DNA of 19,251 nucleotides from Sulfonitrofixus sp039714575 (GTDB taxonomy: Bacteria; Campylobacterota; Campylobacteria; Campylobacterales; Sulfurimonadaceae). The DNA lies in the NCBI GenBank assembly GCA_039714575.1, contig JBDLJE010000048.1:1-19251 (forward strand), in the 5' to 3' direction. The notes below the pieces were generated by a model. The model was not told the DNA's origin. It was given only the letters and a program-made list of their open reading frames with translations, and searched no databases. A program made the translations under genes and the position numbers. Of this stretch, positions 1-7,276 are shown piece by piece (within the stretch, counting starts at the first letter, position 1; every line of letters starts with the position of its first letter).

Positions 1-123
1 ACAAATTGAAGAAGTGTTTTGTGGTTTATTTACCGTATTTTATAACAACTGAATAGAAGATGTCAAGTTGGGGTTCCATCGGTTGCATATGAAGAGAGCA
101 GAGCTCTCTCCAAAAGGGTGAGA
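1..123. other. Non-coding stretch downstream of the helicase gene, with a small hairpin
   Basis: I see no gene here. A 7-bp inverted repeat, AGAGAGC at 93-99 and GCTCTCT at 103-109 with a 3-nt loop, lies just after the helicase stop codon in its direction of transcription. It could end that transcript, but no T-run follows it on the minus strand, so it is not a typical intrinsic terminator. A perfect 12-bp palindrome, GAGACTAGTCTC at 120-131, contains the helicase stop codon. The remainder is AT-rich and featureless. Confidence 0.4.
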
Positions 124-1656
124 CTAGTCTCTGTTTCTGTTGCGATTACCGCGGTATCCACCGCCGCCGCTGTTACGGTCACGATTACCACGGTACCCAC
201 CGCCTCCGCCACCACGGTTACGGTTGCCGCGATAGCCGCCGCGACCACGGTTTCCGCCGCCGTGTCCGCCGCGCTCGAGGTTTTGAAGGATCTTCTCAAG
301 ACGTTCAGGGTTGATCCCGATCTCATTTGGCCCTTTGACCTCTTGACGGTCGATGATCATAGAGACAAGTTTGTACATGATCTGCTCTTCGTCGATATCT
401 TCGCGAAGTGCATCAAGGATCTGATGTGCCTCGTCAAAGACTTTATGCTTTTCGATCGACTCAACGATAGAGGCGAAGTTGGCAGTCTTGATCGAAGCTT
501 TTGATGGGATGTAAGCATGCTCCATCGTCGTACCGACCTTAGACTTAATACGCTGAAGCTCTTTGAACTCACGTGGCGTAAGAAGTGTGATCGCCATACC
601 TTTTTGACCCGCACGACCTGTACGACCGATACGGTGAACATATGATTCAGAGTCAAAAGGGATGTGGTAGTTGAAAACGTGGCTCACGTCGTTGATGTGG
701 ATACCGCGTGCGGCAACGTCTGTTGCGACAAGGATGTCATACTGACCTGTTTTAAGACCTTTGATGACCGCTTCACGCTGACGCTGCTCCATGTCACCGT
801 GAAGACCCTTGGCGTTGTAGCCAACACCCATAAGGACTTCAGCAACACGGTCGACCTCTTTTTTAGTACGACAGAAGACAACACACTTGGTCGTCTCTTC
901 AGAGTCCAAAAGACGGATGATCGCATCATCACGCTCATTCTCATCGATTACGTAGTACTTCTGCTCGATATCTACATTAGTTGTCTCATCACGAGTAATA
1001 GTGATGAACTCCGGATCAACTAAAATGCGCTCTGCAAGTTTTTTGATCGGAGGCGGCATAGTTGCTGAGAAAAGAAGTGTCTGACGGTCAGACGGAAGGT
1101 ATGAGAAGATCTCGTTGATGTCGTCCAGGAATCCCATGTCAAGCATCTCGTCCGCTTCGTCTAGAATAACCGTTGACGGTGCAAAGTCTTTGAGCATGTC
1201 GCGGGCAAGGATATCTTTAAGACGGCCCGGTGTCGCGATAACGACCTGTGCTCCGCGCTCGATAAGACCGATCTGACGACCGTAAGAGCTGCCGCCGTAA
1301 ACAGTAACAGTACGAATACCAAGCTGTTTACCATACTTGTAAAGCTCGTCACTGACCTGGTTCGCAAGTTCACGTGTCGGTGTAATGATCAGTGCTTCAA
1401 CACCGCTGTTGCCGTCCATGTTGTTAAGAACAGGAAGACCGAAAGCTGCTGTCTTACCTGTACCTGTCTGTGCCTGTGCGACAACGTCACGACCTTCTAA
1501 AACGATAGGGATCGCCATTTTCTGGATAGGACTCGGTGATTTGAAACCGGCATAACCGATAGCACGCATGATCTCTTTTTTAAGACCGAATTGATTGAAT
1601 GTCTCTTCTAGCGGCAGCTCTTCTGCGATTGTTTTTTCTGTGTTTTCGTTACTCAT
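124..1656 (-). CDS. DEAD-box ATP-dependent RNA helicase with a glycine/arginine-rich C-terminal tail
   Basis: This 510-residue protein unwinds RNA using ATP and acts in the cytoplasm, probably in RNA decay, ribosome assembly or growth in the cold. All core motifs are visible: Q-motif around residues 20-45, AQTGTGKT at 62-69, PTRELA, TPGR, DEAD at 166-169, SAT, VATDVAARGI and HRIGRTGRAG. A helical extension of about 80 residues follows, then an RGG-type tail (about 462-510) with three GYRGNR units 13 residues apart, typical of non-specific RNA binding. The DbpA-type RNA-binding domain is not seen. H. pylori has one DEAD-box helicase (RhpA) working with RNase J; this may be its counterpart, but I assign no symbol. 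The ATG at 1656 follows AAAGAGA at a normal distance. Its upstream region is long and structured, and contains two candidate -10 boxes. Confidence 0.95.
   Translation of the reverse strand: MSNENTEKTIAEELPLEETFNQFGLKKEIMRAIGYAGFKSPSPIQKMAIPIVLEGRDVVAQAQTGTGKTAAFGLPVLNNMDGNSGVEALIITPTRELANQVSDELYKYGKQLGIRTVTVYGGSSYGRQIGLIERGAQVVIATPGRLKDILARDMLKDFAPSTVILDEADEMLDMGFLDDINEIFSYLPSDRQTLLFSATMPPPIKKLAERILVDPEFITITRDETTNVDIEQKYYVIDENERDDAIIRLLDSEETTKCVVFCRTKKEVDRVAEVLMGVGYNAKGLHGDMEQRQREAVIKGLKTGQYDILVATDVAARGIHINDVSHVFNYHIPFDSESYVHRIGRTGRAGQKGMAITLLTPREFKELQRIKSKVGTTMEHAYIPSKASIKTANFASIVESIEKHKVFDEAHQILDALREDIDEEQIMYKLVSMIIDRQEVKGPNEIGINPERLEKILQNLERGGHGGGNRGRGGYRGNRNRGGGGGGYRGNRDRNSGGGGYRGNRNRNRD
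127..273 (-). repeat. 39-nt coding repeats for the RGG tail of the helicase
   Basis: The last 49 codons of the helicase contain three successive units starting GYRGNR, spaced exactly 13 codons apart, ending in NRNRGGGGG, DRNSGGG and NRNRD. The tandem layout suggests growth by unequal crossing-over or slippage, so unit number may vary between strains. The biased composition also creates a long but meaningless open frame on the opposite strand. Confidence 0.75.
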
Positions 1657-1690
1657 TGTAATCTCTTTTAATGTAGGACACCTGGAAGTG

Positions 1691-1722
1691 CAAGCATGAC
1701 TATTGCCATGGCAATTAGCTTG
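1691..1722. repeat. Palindrome within a larger inverted repeat in the helicase leader
   Basis: A perfect 14-bp palindrome, ATTGCCATGGCAAT at 1702-1715, is nested inside a second inverted repeat, CAAGC at 1691-1695 and GCTTG at 1718-1722. The element lies 35-66 nt before the helicase start codon and would be transcribed from either candidate helicase promoter. It could be a protein operator or an RNA hairpin in the leader that affects translation. The sequence alone does not decide. Confidence 0.45.
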
Positions 1723-1739
1723 AATCGGGTATCTGGTAA

Positions 1740-1745
1740 ATTATA
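1740..1745 (-). promoter_or_regulatory. Candidate proximal -10 box for the helicase gene
   Basis: The minus strand reads TATAAT here. Transcription would start near 1733 and give a leader of about 77 nt. No convincing -35 box is visible, which is usual for this phylum. The box overlaps the 3' arm of the structured RNA candidate, so the helicase could have its own promoter if that RNA is separate. Confidence 0.4.
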
Positions 1746-1896
1746 AACTTTTAGGATTTGCCCACCTGGGCTCTCTAGAGGGTCTGGACGATAAAAGTCT
1801 CACCCTGTACTTATGACGAAAGGGTATCACTAAAAGCACAAGAACACTCTTCTTGGGACTTTAGAGGTACCCTTAAAAAGGCTCAAAAGTTTAAGT
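1744..1896 (-). ncRNA. Candidate structured small RNA, rod-shaped and 6S-like
   Basis: Read on the minus strand, this stretch forms fully nested pairings. The outer 9-bp stem joins 1885-1893 and 1744-1752. Inside it pair 1879-1882 with 1764-1767 (one G-U), 1870-1872 with 1768-1770, 1862-1866 with 1773-1777, 1829-1831 with 1796-1798, and 1821-1826 with 1801-1806 (one wobble). A separate hairpin, CAAGAA and TTCTTG, fills 1839-1855 on one side of a large central bubble. The -10 box at 1903-1908 predicts a 5' end near 1896, about 3 nt before the outer stem. A closed rod with a central bubble and an end loop is the architecture of 6S RNA. Alternatively it is simply a structured helicase leader. 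No terminator is seen at the 3' end. Confidence 0.4.
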
Positions 1897-1902
1897 GGTG
1901 GA

Positions 1903-1908
1903 ATTATA
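1903..1908 (-). promoter_or_regulatory. -10 box for the structured RNA candidate and/or the helicase
   Basis: The minus strand has a perfect TATAAT preceded by CGC, with an AT-rich stretch upstream. The expected transcription start is close to 1896. If transcription continues into the helicase gene, the leader is about 240 nt, unusually long for a compact genome. Confidence 0.55.
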
Positions 1909-1967
1909 GCGAAATATTAACAATTACGGGAGGCAATGCAATATTTATTAAGTTTACTTTCAATGAC

Positions 1968-1976
1968 TGCTATAAT
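1968..1976 (+). promoter_or_regulatory. Extended -10 promoter of rmuC
   Basis: TGCTATAAT is a perfect extended -10 box. Transcription should start near 1983, leaving a leader of about 16 nt that carries AAGGA at 1989-1993, five bases before the ATG at 1999. This promoter lies inside the longer open frame that could start at 1936, which argues against that start. Confidence 0.65.
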
Positions 1977-1998
1977 AGAGAACATTATAAGGAACCAT

Positions 1999-3324
1999 AT
2001 GCCAATCGATTATCTCTATTTTTTACTTGCTGTATTTATTATGCTAACCGCTGTTTTTCTTTTTTTATATATTCGTAACTATCTAAAAGCAAAAGAGCTG
2101 GAACTTCTATTACGTGAGAGAGATGAGAAGGTCAATGTTCTGGAAGAAGAGTTTAACGATAAACTGTTTGAGGCTAAACAGTTAGCCAGTGATTACAAAT
2201 TACTGGAAGATGAAAAAAATGTCTTGGAACGAGACTATGCTGTTCTACACACCCGTCATGAAGATGCCACATCATCGCATAACGAGAAGATAAAACTTCT
2301 GGACGAAGCCAAAGAGACGCTCAAACAGCAGTTCAATCACTTGGCTAACGAGATCTTTGAGTCCAAGACCAAACGGTTTGAAGAGAGCTCGCAAGAGCGT
2401 CTGCAGCTGCTGTTGAAACCGTTCCGCGAGCAGATCACCAACTTCTCAAAACAGACGGAAGAGCGATTTGTCACGGAGAACTCGGAACGTGCCGTACTGC
2501 GTAAAGAGCTCTCTCAACTGCGTGAACTCAATGAACAGATCACTCAGGATGCTAAAAATCTGACCAATGCGCTTAAAGGCGAGAACAAGACCCAGGGCAA
2601 CTGGGGAGAGATCGTTCTTGAACGGATCTTGGAAGAGTCGGGACTGCGCGAGGGGATGGAGTATGAGACGCAGGGGAGTTTCAAAGGCGAAGAGGGCAAT
2701 ACGCTTCGTCCGGATGTCATCATCCATCTGCCGCAGGAGAAGGACATTGTCATCGACTCCAAGGTCTCACTGGTAGCATACGAACGTTTTATGAGTGCCG
2801 AAAGTCCTGTTGAGAAGGAGGCGGCACTTAAAAACCATCTTGCATCGATCAATGCCCATATCAAAGGTTTGAGTGAGAAGAAGTATGAAAAACTTGACGG
2901 CGTCAATACGCTTGACTTTATTTTACTCTTTATGCCGATCGAAGGGGCCTTTCTACTGGCACTGGAACAGGATGGCACCTTCTTCAGCCGAGCCTATGAG
3001 AAAAACATCATGATCGTCAGTCCGTCAACACTTCTGGTGACACTGCGGACCATCGAACATATCTGGCGTACAGAGCGTCAAGAGCAGAATGCTCAAGAGA
3101 TCGCCCGTCAGGCTGAAAACCTATACGATAAATTTGTCATGTTCGTTGATGATCTGAAAAAGATCGGCACGCAGATCGGCAAGACCCAAGAGAGTTATGA
3201 CAATGCCTTCAATAAACTCAGTACGGGAAGAGGCAACCTTCTTAACCGAGTGGAATCCATGAAGAAACTGGGTCTGAAACCTAAAAAGAGTCTGCCGCTT
3301 TTAGGCGAAGAAGATGAAGATTAG
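1999..3324 (+). CDS. rmuC: RmuC-family protein, putative membrane-anchored nuclease
   Basis: RmuC proteins limit recombination between inverted repeats and are predicted PD-(D/E)xK nucleases; their exact substrate is poorly known. The 441-residue product has one N-terminal membrane helix (about residues 4-25), a long coiled coil (about 28-190) and the RmuC domain, with RPDVIIHLP near 237 and IDSKVSL near 252-258 as the nuclease-like core. I start it at the ATG at 1999 because AAGGA lies five bases upstream and a perfect extended -10 box sits just before that. The in-frame ATG at 1936 would add 21 residues, but its GGGAGG is only two bases away, too close to work well, and it lies upstream of the likely transcription start. 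The 3' end overlaps the next gene by 11 nt, implying co-transcription with the histidine kinase. Confidence 0.93.
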   Translation: MPIDYLYFLLAVFIMLTAVFLFLYIRNYLKAKELELLLRERDEKVNVLEEEFNDKLFEAKQLASDYKLLEDEKNVLERDYAVLHTRHEDATSSHNEKIKLLDEAKETLKQQFNHLANEIFESKTKRFEESSQERLQLLLKPFREQITNFSKQTEERFVTENSERAVLRKELSQLRELNEQITQDAKNLTNALKGENKTQGNWGEIVLERILEESGLREGMEYETQGSFKGEEGNTLRPDVIIHLPQEKDIVIDSKVSLVAYERFMSAESPVEKEAALKNHLASINAHIKGLSEKKYEKLDGVNTLDFILLFMPIEGAFLLALEQDGTFFSRAYEKNIMIVSPSTLLVTLRTIEHIWRTERQEQNAQEIARQAENLYDKFVMFVDDLKKIGTQIGKTQESYDNAFNKLSTGRGNLLNRVESMKKLGLKPKKSLPLLGEEDED

Positions 3325-5185
3325 CCTTTTGAATGAGCGTTGGACGCTGCGTCTTATCATCATCACGCCGCTTGTCGCTATCGCTATTTTGACGGTGGTC
3401 ATCGCCTCTTTTTATGTCGACAAGCTCAACTACTATTTTCAGGAGAACGCGGCACGGTATCTGGATGAATATGTCACTAGCGAAAAGCGTCAGGGTGAAG
3501 AGCTGGTCAAAGATATTCATATTCTGACAAGCTACACGACAGAGCACCTTGAAGCGAGTGTCAAAAAAGAGCTTGACGAGCGCCTCAAGATCGCCCATAG
3601 AACGGCGTCGTTCATCTACGACAAATACCAGGGAAAACTTTCGGACAGGGCCGTCAAAAAGCGTATCATCGATGCTTTGAGCAGTATGAGCTGGCACGAC
3701 AACAAAAACTATGTCTTTGTCACTGACTATGACGGTTTCAACGTACTTTCGGGCAGCAATGATCTCAAAAGGGTCAACCTCTCTGCCTGGCAGGATGCCG
3801 ACGGCCGTGCGATCATACTCGAAGAGATACAGATAGCGCGCAAGTACGGTGAAGGTTATCTGACGACACGCTTTAGAGAGGGAGGATCAGAGCAGATACT
3901 GAAGGTGGTCGACTTTAAACACTTTAACTGGTTTTTTGGCAGCGGTATTCATCTGGATCGTGCACTGCAGCAGAAAAAAGAGGCACTGCTGCATCTTCTC
4001 AAAAAAGCGCCGAAAGATGATTCCGGTTATATTGTACTTTTTGAGAAGAAAAAACCGGTCTATTTTACGCAAGAACATGAGAAAGAGCTCCCAAAAGACT
4101 TTTTAGAGAAGATACGGCAAAACCTTGGTCAACAGAGCGGCTGGATCGAGCTGGCTGAAGAAGATGCCTATGTTTATACACAATACTATGCACCGTTTGA
4201 CTGGCATATCGTCTACGGTTTTAAAAAGTCCTACTTCAGTTCGATGGTGTTGGATCAGCAGACCCGGATGAAAAAAGAGATCGACCGGGAGATAAAGTTT
4301 ATTATTTTAGCCTCAGGGGTGATCGCCTTTTTGGTCGGTGTTTTGAGTTTTATCGTCTCTCGGCACATCATTGCCATTATCCAGAACTACAAGCGTGAAT
4401 TGGATAACCGTGAGCTGGAGCTGCGAGAACTTAACGCCTCTTTGGAAGAGCGGGTCGCAGAAGAGGTGAACGCGCACAGAGAGAAAGAGAAGATGCTGAT
4501 CCAGCAGTCCAAGATGGCGGCTATGGGAGACATGATCTCGATGATCGCCCACCAGTGGCGTCAGCCGCTTAACCAGATGTCGTATGTCCTGATGAACATC
4601 GATTCGGCGTACGAGTTCAAGGAGCTGACACCGAAGTATATGGATGAGAAGGTCAAAGAGGGGACAAAGCTTTTAGAGTATATGTCGCACACTATCGATG
4701 ATTTCAAGAACTTTTTCAGACCGGACAAAGAGCGCAGTGACGAACAGATCAGCGAAGTGTTGGAAGAGACCGTCTCGCTGGTTAAAAAGTCGCTGGACTC
4801 TCATAAGATCGTTTTAGAGATGAACATAGAGAGCGATGCAAGGCTGATGATCTACCGTAATGAGCTGCTGCAGGTCTTTTTAAATCTTATAACCAATGCT
4901 AAAGACGCTTTGGTCTTTGGCGACGTCAGTGAACCGCAGATCATGATCGCGGTTACTGAAGATGCAAACAGCGTTTTTGTCACGGTCTGTGACAACGGCG
5001 GCGGCGTGGACGAAGCGATCCAGGAGAAGATCTTTGAACCTTACTTCTCTACAAAAGGTGAAAAGAGCGGCACCGGTCTTGGCCTCTACATGGTCAAGAC
5101 CATCGTTGAGGGGCATTTAAACGGAGAGATCAGTATGTTTAATAGTGAGGAAGGCGCCTGTTTTACTATTGAACTGAAAAAATAG
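3314..5185 (+). CDS. Sensor histidine kinase with a periplasmic double-Cache domain
   Basis: This 623-residue membrane kinase probably senses a small molecule outside the inner membrane and passes phosphate to a response regulator. A membrane helix at about 13-34 is followed by a periplasmic region with two Cache-like halves: NKNYVFVTDYDG near 130 with a conserved WFFGSGIHLD end, then a shorter second half ending WHIVYGF. A second membrane helix spans about 331-352, then a coiled coil. The kinase core has the H-box IAHQWRQPLN with His413, an N-box near 516-530 (NLITNAKDA), a G1 box DNGGG at 560 and GTGLGL near 586. The HQWRQPLN form is common in Campylobacterota. No regulator is adjacent on this strand; the nearest is the orphan regulator encoded at 7907-8596, across a block of envelope genes. 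The ATG lies inside the end of rmuC. Confidence 0.93.
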   Translation: MKISLLNERWTLRLIIITPLVAIAILTVVIASFYVDKLNYYFQENAARYLDEYVTSEKRQGEELVKDIHILTSYTTEHLEASVKKELDERLKIAHRTASFIYDKYQGKLSDRAVKKRIIDALSSMSWHDNKNYVFVTDYDGFNVLSGSNDLKRVNLSAWQDADGRAIILEEIQIARKYGEGYLTTRFREGGSEQILKVVDFKHFNWFFGSGIHLDRALQQKKEALLHLLKKAPKDDSGYIVLFEKKKPVYFTQEHEKELPKDFLEKIRQNLGQQSGWIELAEEDAYVYTQYYAPFDWHIVYGFKKSYFSSMVLDQQTRMKKEIDREIKFIILASGVIAFLVGVLSFIVSRHIIAIIQNYKRELDNRELELRELNASLEERVAEEVNAHREKEKMLIQQSKMAAMGDMISMIAHQWRQPLNQMSYVLMNIDSAYEFKELTPKYMDEKVKEGTKLLEYMSHTIDDFKNFFRPDKERSDEQISEVLEETVSLVKKSLDSHKIVLEMNIESDARLMIYRNELLQVFLNLITNAKDALVFGDVSEPQIMIAVTEDANSVFVTVCDNGGGVDEAIQEKIFEPYFSTKGEKSGTGLGLYMVKTIVEGHLNGEISMFNSEEGACFTIELKK

Positions 5186-5194
5186 TCTTGTAGG

Positions 5195-5899
5195 CTAAAG
5201 AGTGTGGTCGATCACAGAGTCTTCTTGGTTGTTCTGTACTTTCCGTTCATACCGTTCGCCAAACCTAAGCAGAAAATAGACCCGTGCGGTGATCCCTTTG
5301 TTGGTACCGCCAAGGGCAGTATAGTAGGTAGTAGTGCCTGTAGTGACACCGTCATATGTTTGGTAGTCCTCACCGCCGATCATCGATACGCCATGATAGT
5401 CAACATCTGCAGCAAGCGAGACCTTTGGTCCCAAGTGCACATTGAAACCTGTGGCAATACCAAGCCCGACGCCATAACTGTTCTGACTTTGGATGTTGGA
5501 CGAACTTGAGACATGCTGGTATTGGAAATTCAGACGAGGTCCTGCCCAGAACCGAACATACCTGGAGTGGTAGATACTAAAGCCGAAGGTGTTGACAATG
5601 TTGTATTTGTGCTTGGAGACACTGCTGGAGTAGAGACGGGAACTCTCTTCAAGGTCGGCCAGAGTATACTCAAGGTTCAGACGGTAGCTGAAGTCACGGT
5701 CTTTGCCGATGTTGGTGTCAAAAACAAACCCTAACCCGCTGTTTGGCTTATATTCATAAGTCGTCTTCTCAAGGTTGACATTGCTGTAACTGATACGTTC
5801 GGTCTCCGTAATGTTAAACGGAATGGTAATACCCATACCGGCAGCCTGAGCGAGAAGGGGCAGAAACATACCGACAGCAAGAAGAGTGGCTCTAGACAT
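5195..5899 (-). CDS. Predicted outer-membrane beta-barrel protein, copy 2
   Basis: The 234-residue product has a signal peptide (cleavage likely after LLAQA) and then alternating polar/hydrophobic strands rich in aromatic residues, as in small outer-membrane barrels. It is clearly paralogous to the product of the gene at 6551-7237. Shared blocks include AGMG at the mature N terminus, an ITETE motif, NIGKD, a YNIVNTFGF/FNIVNTFGF strand, VSLAAD followed by DYH, and GTNKG before the last strand. Both end in a short polar tail (VIDHTL or VIDNSL) rather than a terminal Phe. The stop of the lipoprotein gene is 5 nt upstream, so the two are co-transcribed. It converges on the Cache kinase gene with only 9 nt between the stops. 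The Shine-Dalgarno sequence is weak, suggesting translational coupling. Function beyond an envelope role is unknown. Confidence 0.8.
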   Translation of the reverse strand: MSRATLLAVGMFLPLLAQAAGMGITIPFNITETERISYSNVNLEKTTYEYKPNSGLGFVFDTNIGKDRDFSYRLNLEYTLADLEESSRLYSSSVSKHKYNIVNTFGFSIYHSRYVRFWAGPRLNFQYQHVSSSSNIQSQNSYGVGLGIATGFNVHLGPKVSLAADVDYHGVSMIGGEDYQTYDGVTTGTTTYYTALGGTNKGITARVYFLLRFGERYERKVQNNQEDSVIDHTL

Positions 5900-5904
5900 T
5901 TATT

Positions 5905-6408
5905 CTATTTTTTCCCGGCTGTTTTTTCTGTACCGTCAGGGTTTTTTCCTGCAACGACATTTTTCATACGCCCAAGATAAGCGGGATCACGGTACATACG
6001 TTTCAGTGTACTGTCGAACATGTTGATGTAACGTGTGTATGTGTTGCTGATATTAACATCGTTATAGCCGAGGTTTTTACTGTCGACATAAGAGAAGGTG
6101 TAGTCCTTTGCACTGTTTTGGACATCATAGGTGATGCTTGAGTGCAGTTTGACCTCTTTTGTCTGTTTATCCGTATATTTACGGTCATATTTGATACGGG
6201 CATTGTTTTTGCCGTCATCACTAAGTATCTGGTACTTCTTGTACTTGGCAAGCAGTACAATGTTCTCATGCAGATCTTTTTCACTCTGAGCTGCCGGTGC
6301 AGGCTTGTTAACAGGTGTTGCAGGGACGACTTTTGGCGCGCGGCTGCCGCCGCAGGCAGAGAAGAATATGATGGCTGTAAGTATGATGAATGACTGTACA
6401 TATTTCAT
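5905..6408 (-). CDS. Putative lipoprotein, paralogue of the SHOCT-tailed protein upstream
   Basis: The 167-residue product starts with a lipoprotein signal peptide; FFSAC places the lipidated Cys at residue 19. A Pro/Ala-rich linker leads to a compact domain. I chose the ATG at 6408 because AAAGGA lies seven bases upstream; the longer frame from 6444 would put 12 polar residues before the signal peptide. The segment YTFSYVDSKNLGYNDVNI aligns without gaps to YTINYADSERMRYRGRSI in the exported protein encoded at 7277-7822, and a shared Tyr/Ile/Leu helix pattern follows. I infer the two are homologous. Similar small domains occur in many proteobacterial lipoproteins of unknown function. It is followed after 5 nt by the second beta-barrel gene and preceded by its own candidate promoter. 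Confidence 0.8.
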   Translation of the reverse strand: MKYVQSFIILTAIIFFSACGGSRAPKVVPATPVNKPAPAAQSEKDLHENIVLLAKYKKYQILSDDGKNNARIKYDRKYTDKQTKEVKLHSSITYDVQNSAKDYTFSYVDSKNLGYNDVNISNTYTRYINMFDSTLKRMYRDPAYLGRMKNVVAGKNPDGTEKTAGKK

Positions 6409-6434
6409 GGAGTTATCCTTTGTGTGTTTGAAAT

Positions 6435-6443
6435 ATTGTAGCA
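6435..6443 (-). promoter_or_regulatory. Extended -10 box upstream of the lipoprotein gene
   Basis: The minus strand reads TGCTACAAT, one mismatch from the extended -10 consensus. Transcription should start near 6428, giving a leader of about 20 nt with AAAGGA. A 6-bp inverted repeat, TATTGT at 6434-6439 and ACAATA at 6443-6448, covers the box and could bind a repressor. Confidence 0.5.
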
Positions 6444-6523
6444 CAATAATATTGTAAATAACAGTCTGACAGAAGATAATAAATTGAAAATTATGAAGTG
6501 ATTAGAGGTAGATAATGGTAGTT

Positions 6524-6548
6524 AAGAGATGGCCTAAAGGCCACTCTT
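6524..6548 (-). terminator. Hairpin after the first beta-barrel gene, possible terminator or attenuator
   Basis: AAGAG plus TGGCC (6524-6528, 6530-6534) pairs with GGCCA plus CTCTT (6539-6548), giving a 10-bp stem with one bulge and a 4-nt loop, two bases beyond the stop codon at 6551. There is no strong T-run after it on the minus strand. It may weaken read-through or protect the 3' end of the upstream message rather than terminate fully. Confidence 0.45.
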
Positions 6549-6550
6549 CA

Positions 6551-7237
6551 TTATAGACTATTGTCGATAACAGCTTTTTCTTGTTGTGGTTGGAAAGTCT
6601 CACCAAATCTGAACAGTACATAAAAACGTGCAGTTACACCTTTATTTGTACCTGTGTAATCTTCACTATAAGAAGTCCCAAAGATATTAGAGTAATCCTC
6701 TGTACCTGCGATACTTGCAATATGATAGTCCAGATCAGCAGCTAAAGAGACTGTGCGACCTAGATTGACATTTACACCTAATGCTCCCGCAACACCTAAA
6801 CCAAAACTGTATAGGTCGACAGTTTCGGTAGAAGAAGTATATTCTCCATTCTCAAATTGGATATTGATACGTGGACCGACCCATAGACGGACCATTTTAG
6901 TACGAAGAACACCAAAACCAAAGGTGTTTACAATGTTGAATCTATTGTTTGTCAAAGTACCGCTAAGCTCTCGTCCGTTAAGTGTATCGAGCTCTGCACT
7001 GGTATATTCAAGACCTAAACGGTAGTTGAAAAGCTTGTCTTTACCGATATTTGAGTCAAATGCGATACCAAAACCGGCACCCGGCTTATACTCAAAGTCA
7101 GATGATCCGCCAAAATCATAGTCGATAGTCTCGGTCTCTGTTATAGTAACTGGGATATAAACACCCATACCTGCTGCACTTACTACCATAGGCATCGCCA
7201 GTAAAAGGGATAACGCCAGTTTTTTGAATGTATTCAT
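6551..7237 (-). CDS. Predicted outer-membrane beta-barrel protein, copy 1
   Basis: The 228-residue product carries a signal peptide with cleavage after VVSAA and a mature part starting GMGVYIP, followed by regular amphipathic strands. It is paralogous to the product of 5195-5899 along its full length; the last predicted strand is ARFYVLFRFG in this copy. I start at the ATG at 7237, which has AGGAG five to six bases upstream; a GTG two codons earlier falls within that ribosome-binding region. The gene lies 39 nt after the SHOCT-tailed protein gene and was probably transcribed with it. Its role is unknown; a small barrel working with a partner exported protein is the best description from the sequence. 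Confidence 0.82.
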   Translation of the reverse strand: MNTFKKLALSLLLAMPMVVSAAGMGVYIPVTITETETIDYDFGGSSDFEYKPGAGFGIAFDSNIGKDKLFNYRLGLEYTSAELDTLNGRELSGTLTNNRFNIVNTFGFGVLRTKMVRLWVGPRINIQFENGEYTSSTETVDLYSFGLGVAGALGVNVNLGRTVSLAADLDYHIASIAGTEDYSNIFGTSYSEDYTGTNKGVTARFYVLFRFGETFQPQQEKAVIDNSL

Positions 7238-7276
7238 TTTCACTCCTGTAATGATTTATAACACTATACAATAGTA

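Noticed and set aside
118..504. Long open frame on the plus strand opposite the helicase tail
   Set aside because: It is the shadow of the Gly/Arg-rich repeats; its product is low-complexity Ala/Val/Thr, and there is no ribosome binding site.
5204..5734. Plus-strand frames opposite the second beta-barrel gene
   Set aside because: They mirror a well-supported gene with a signal peptide and a paralogue, and have no motifs or start signals.
6409..6444. Longer start for the lipoprotein
   Set aside because: It would put 12 polar residues before the signal peptide and lies over the likely transcription start; the ATG at 6408 has AAAGGA.
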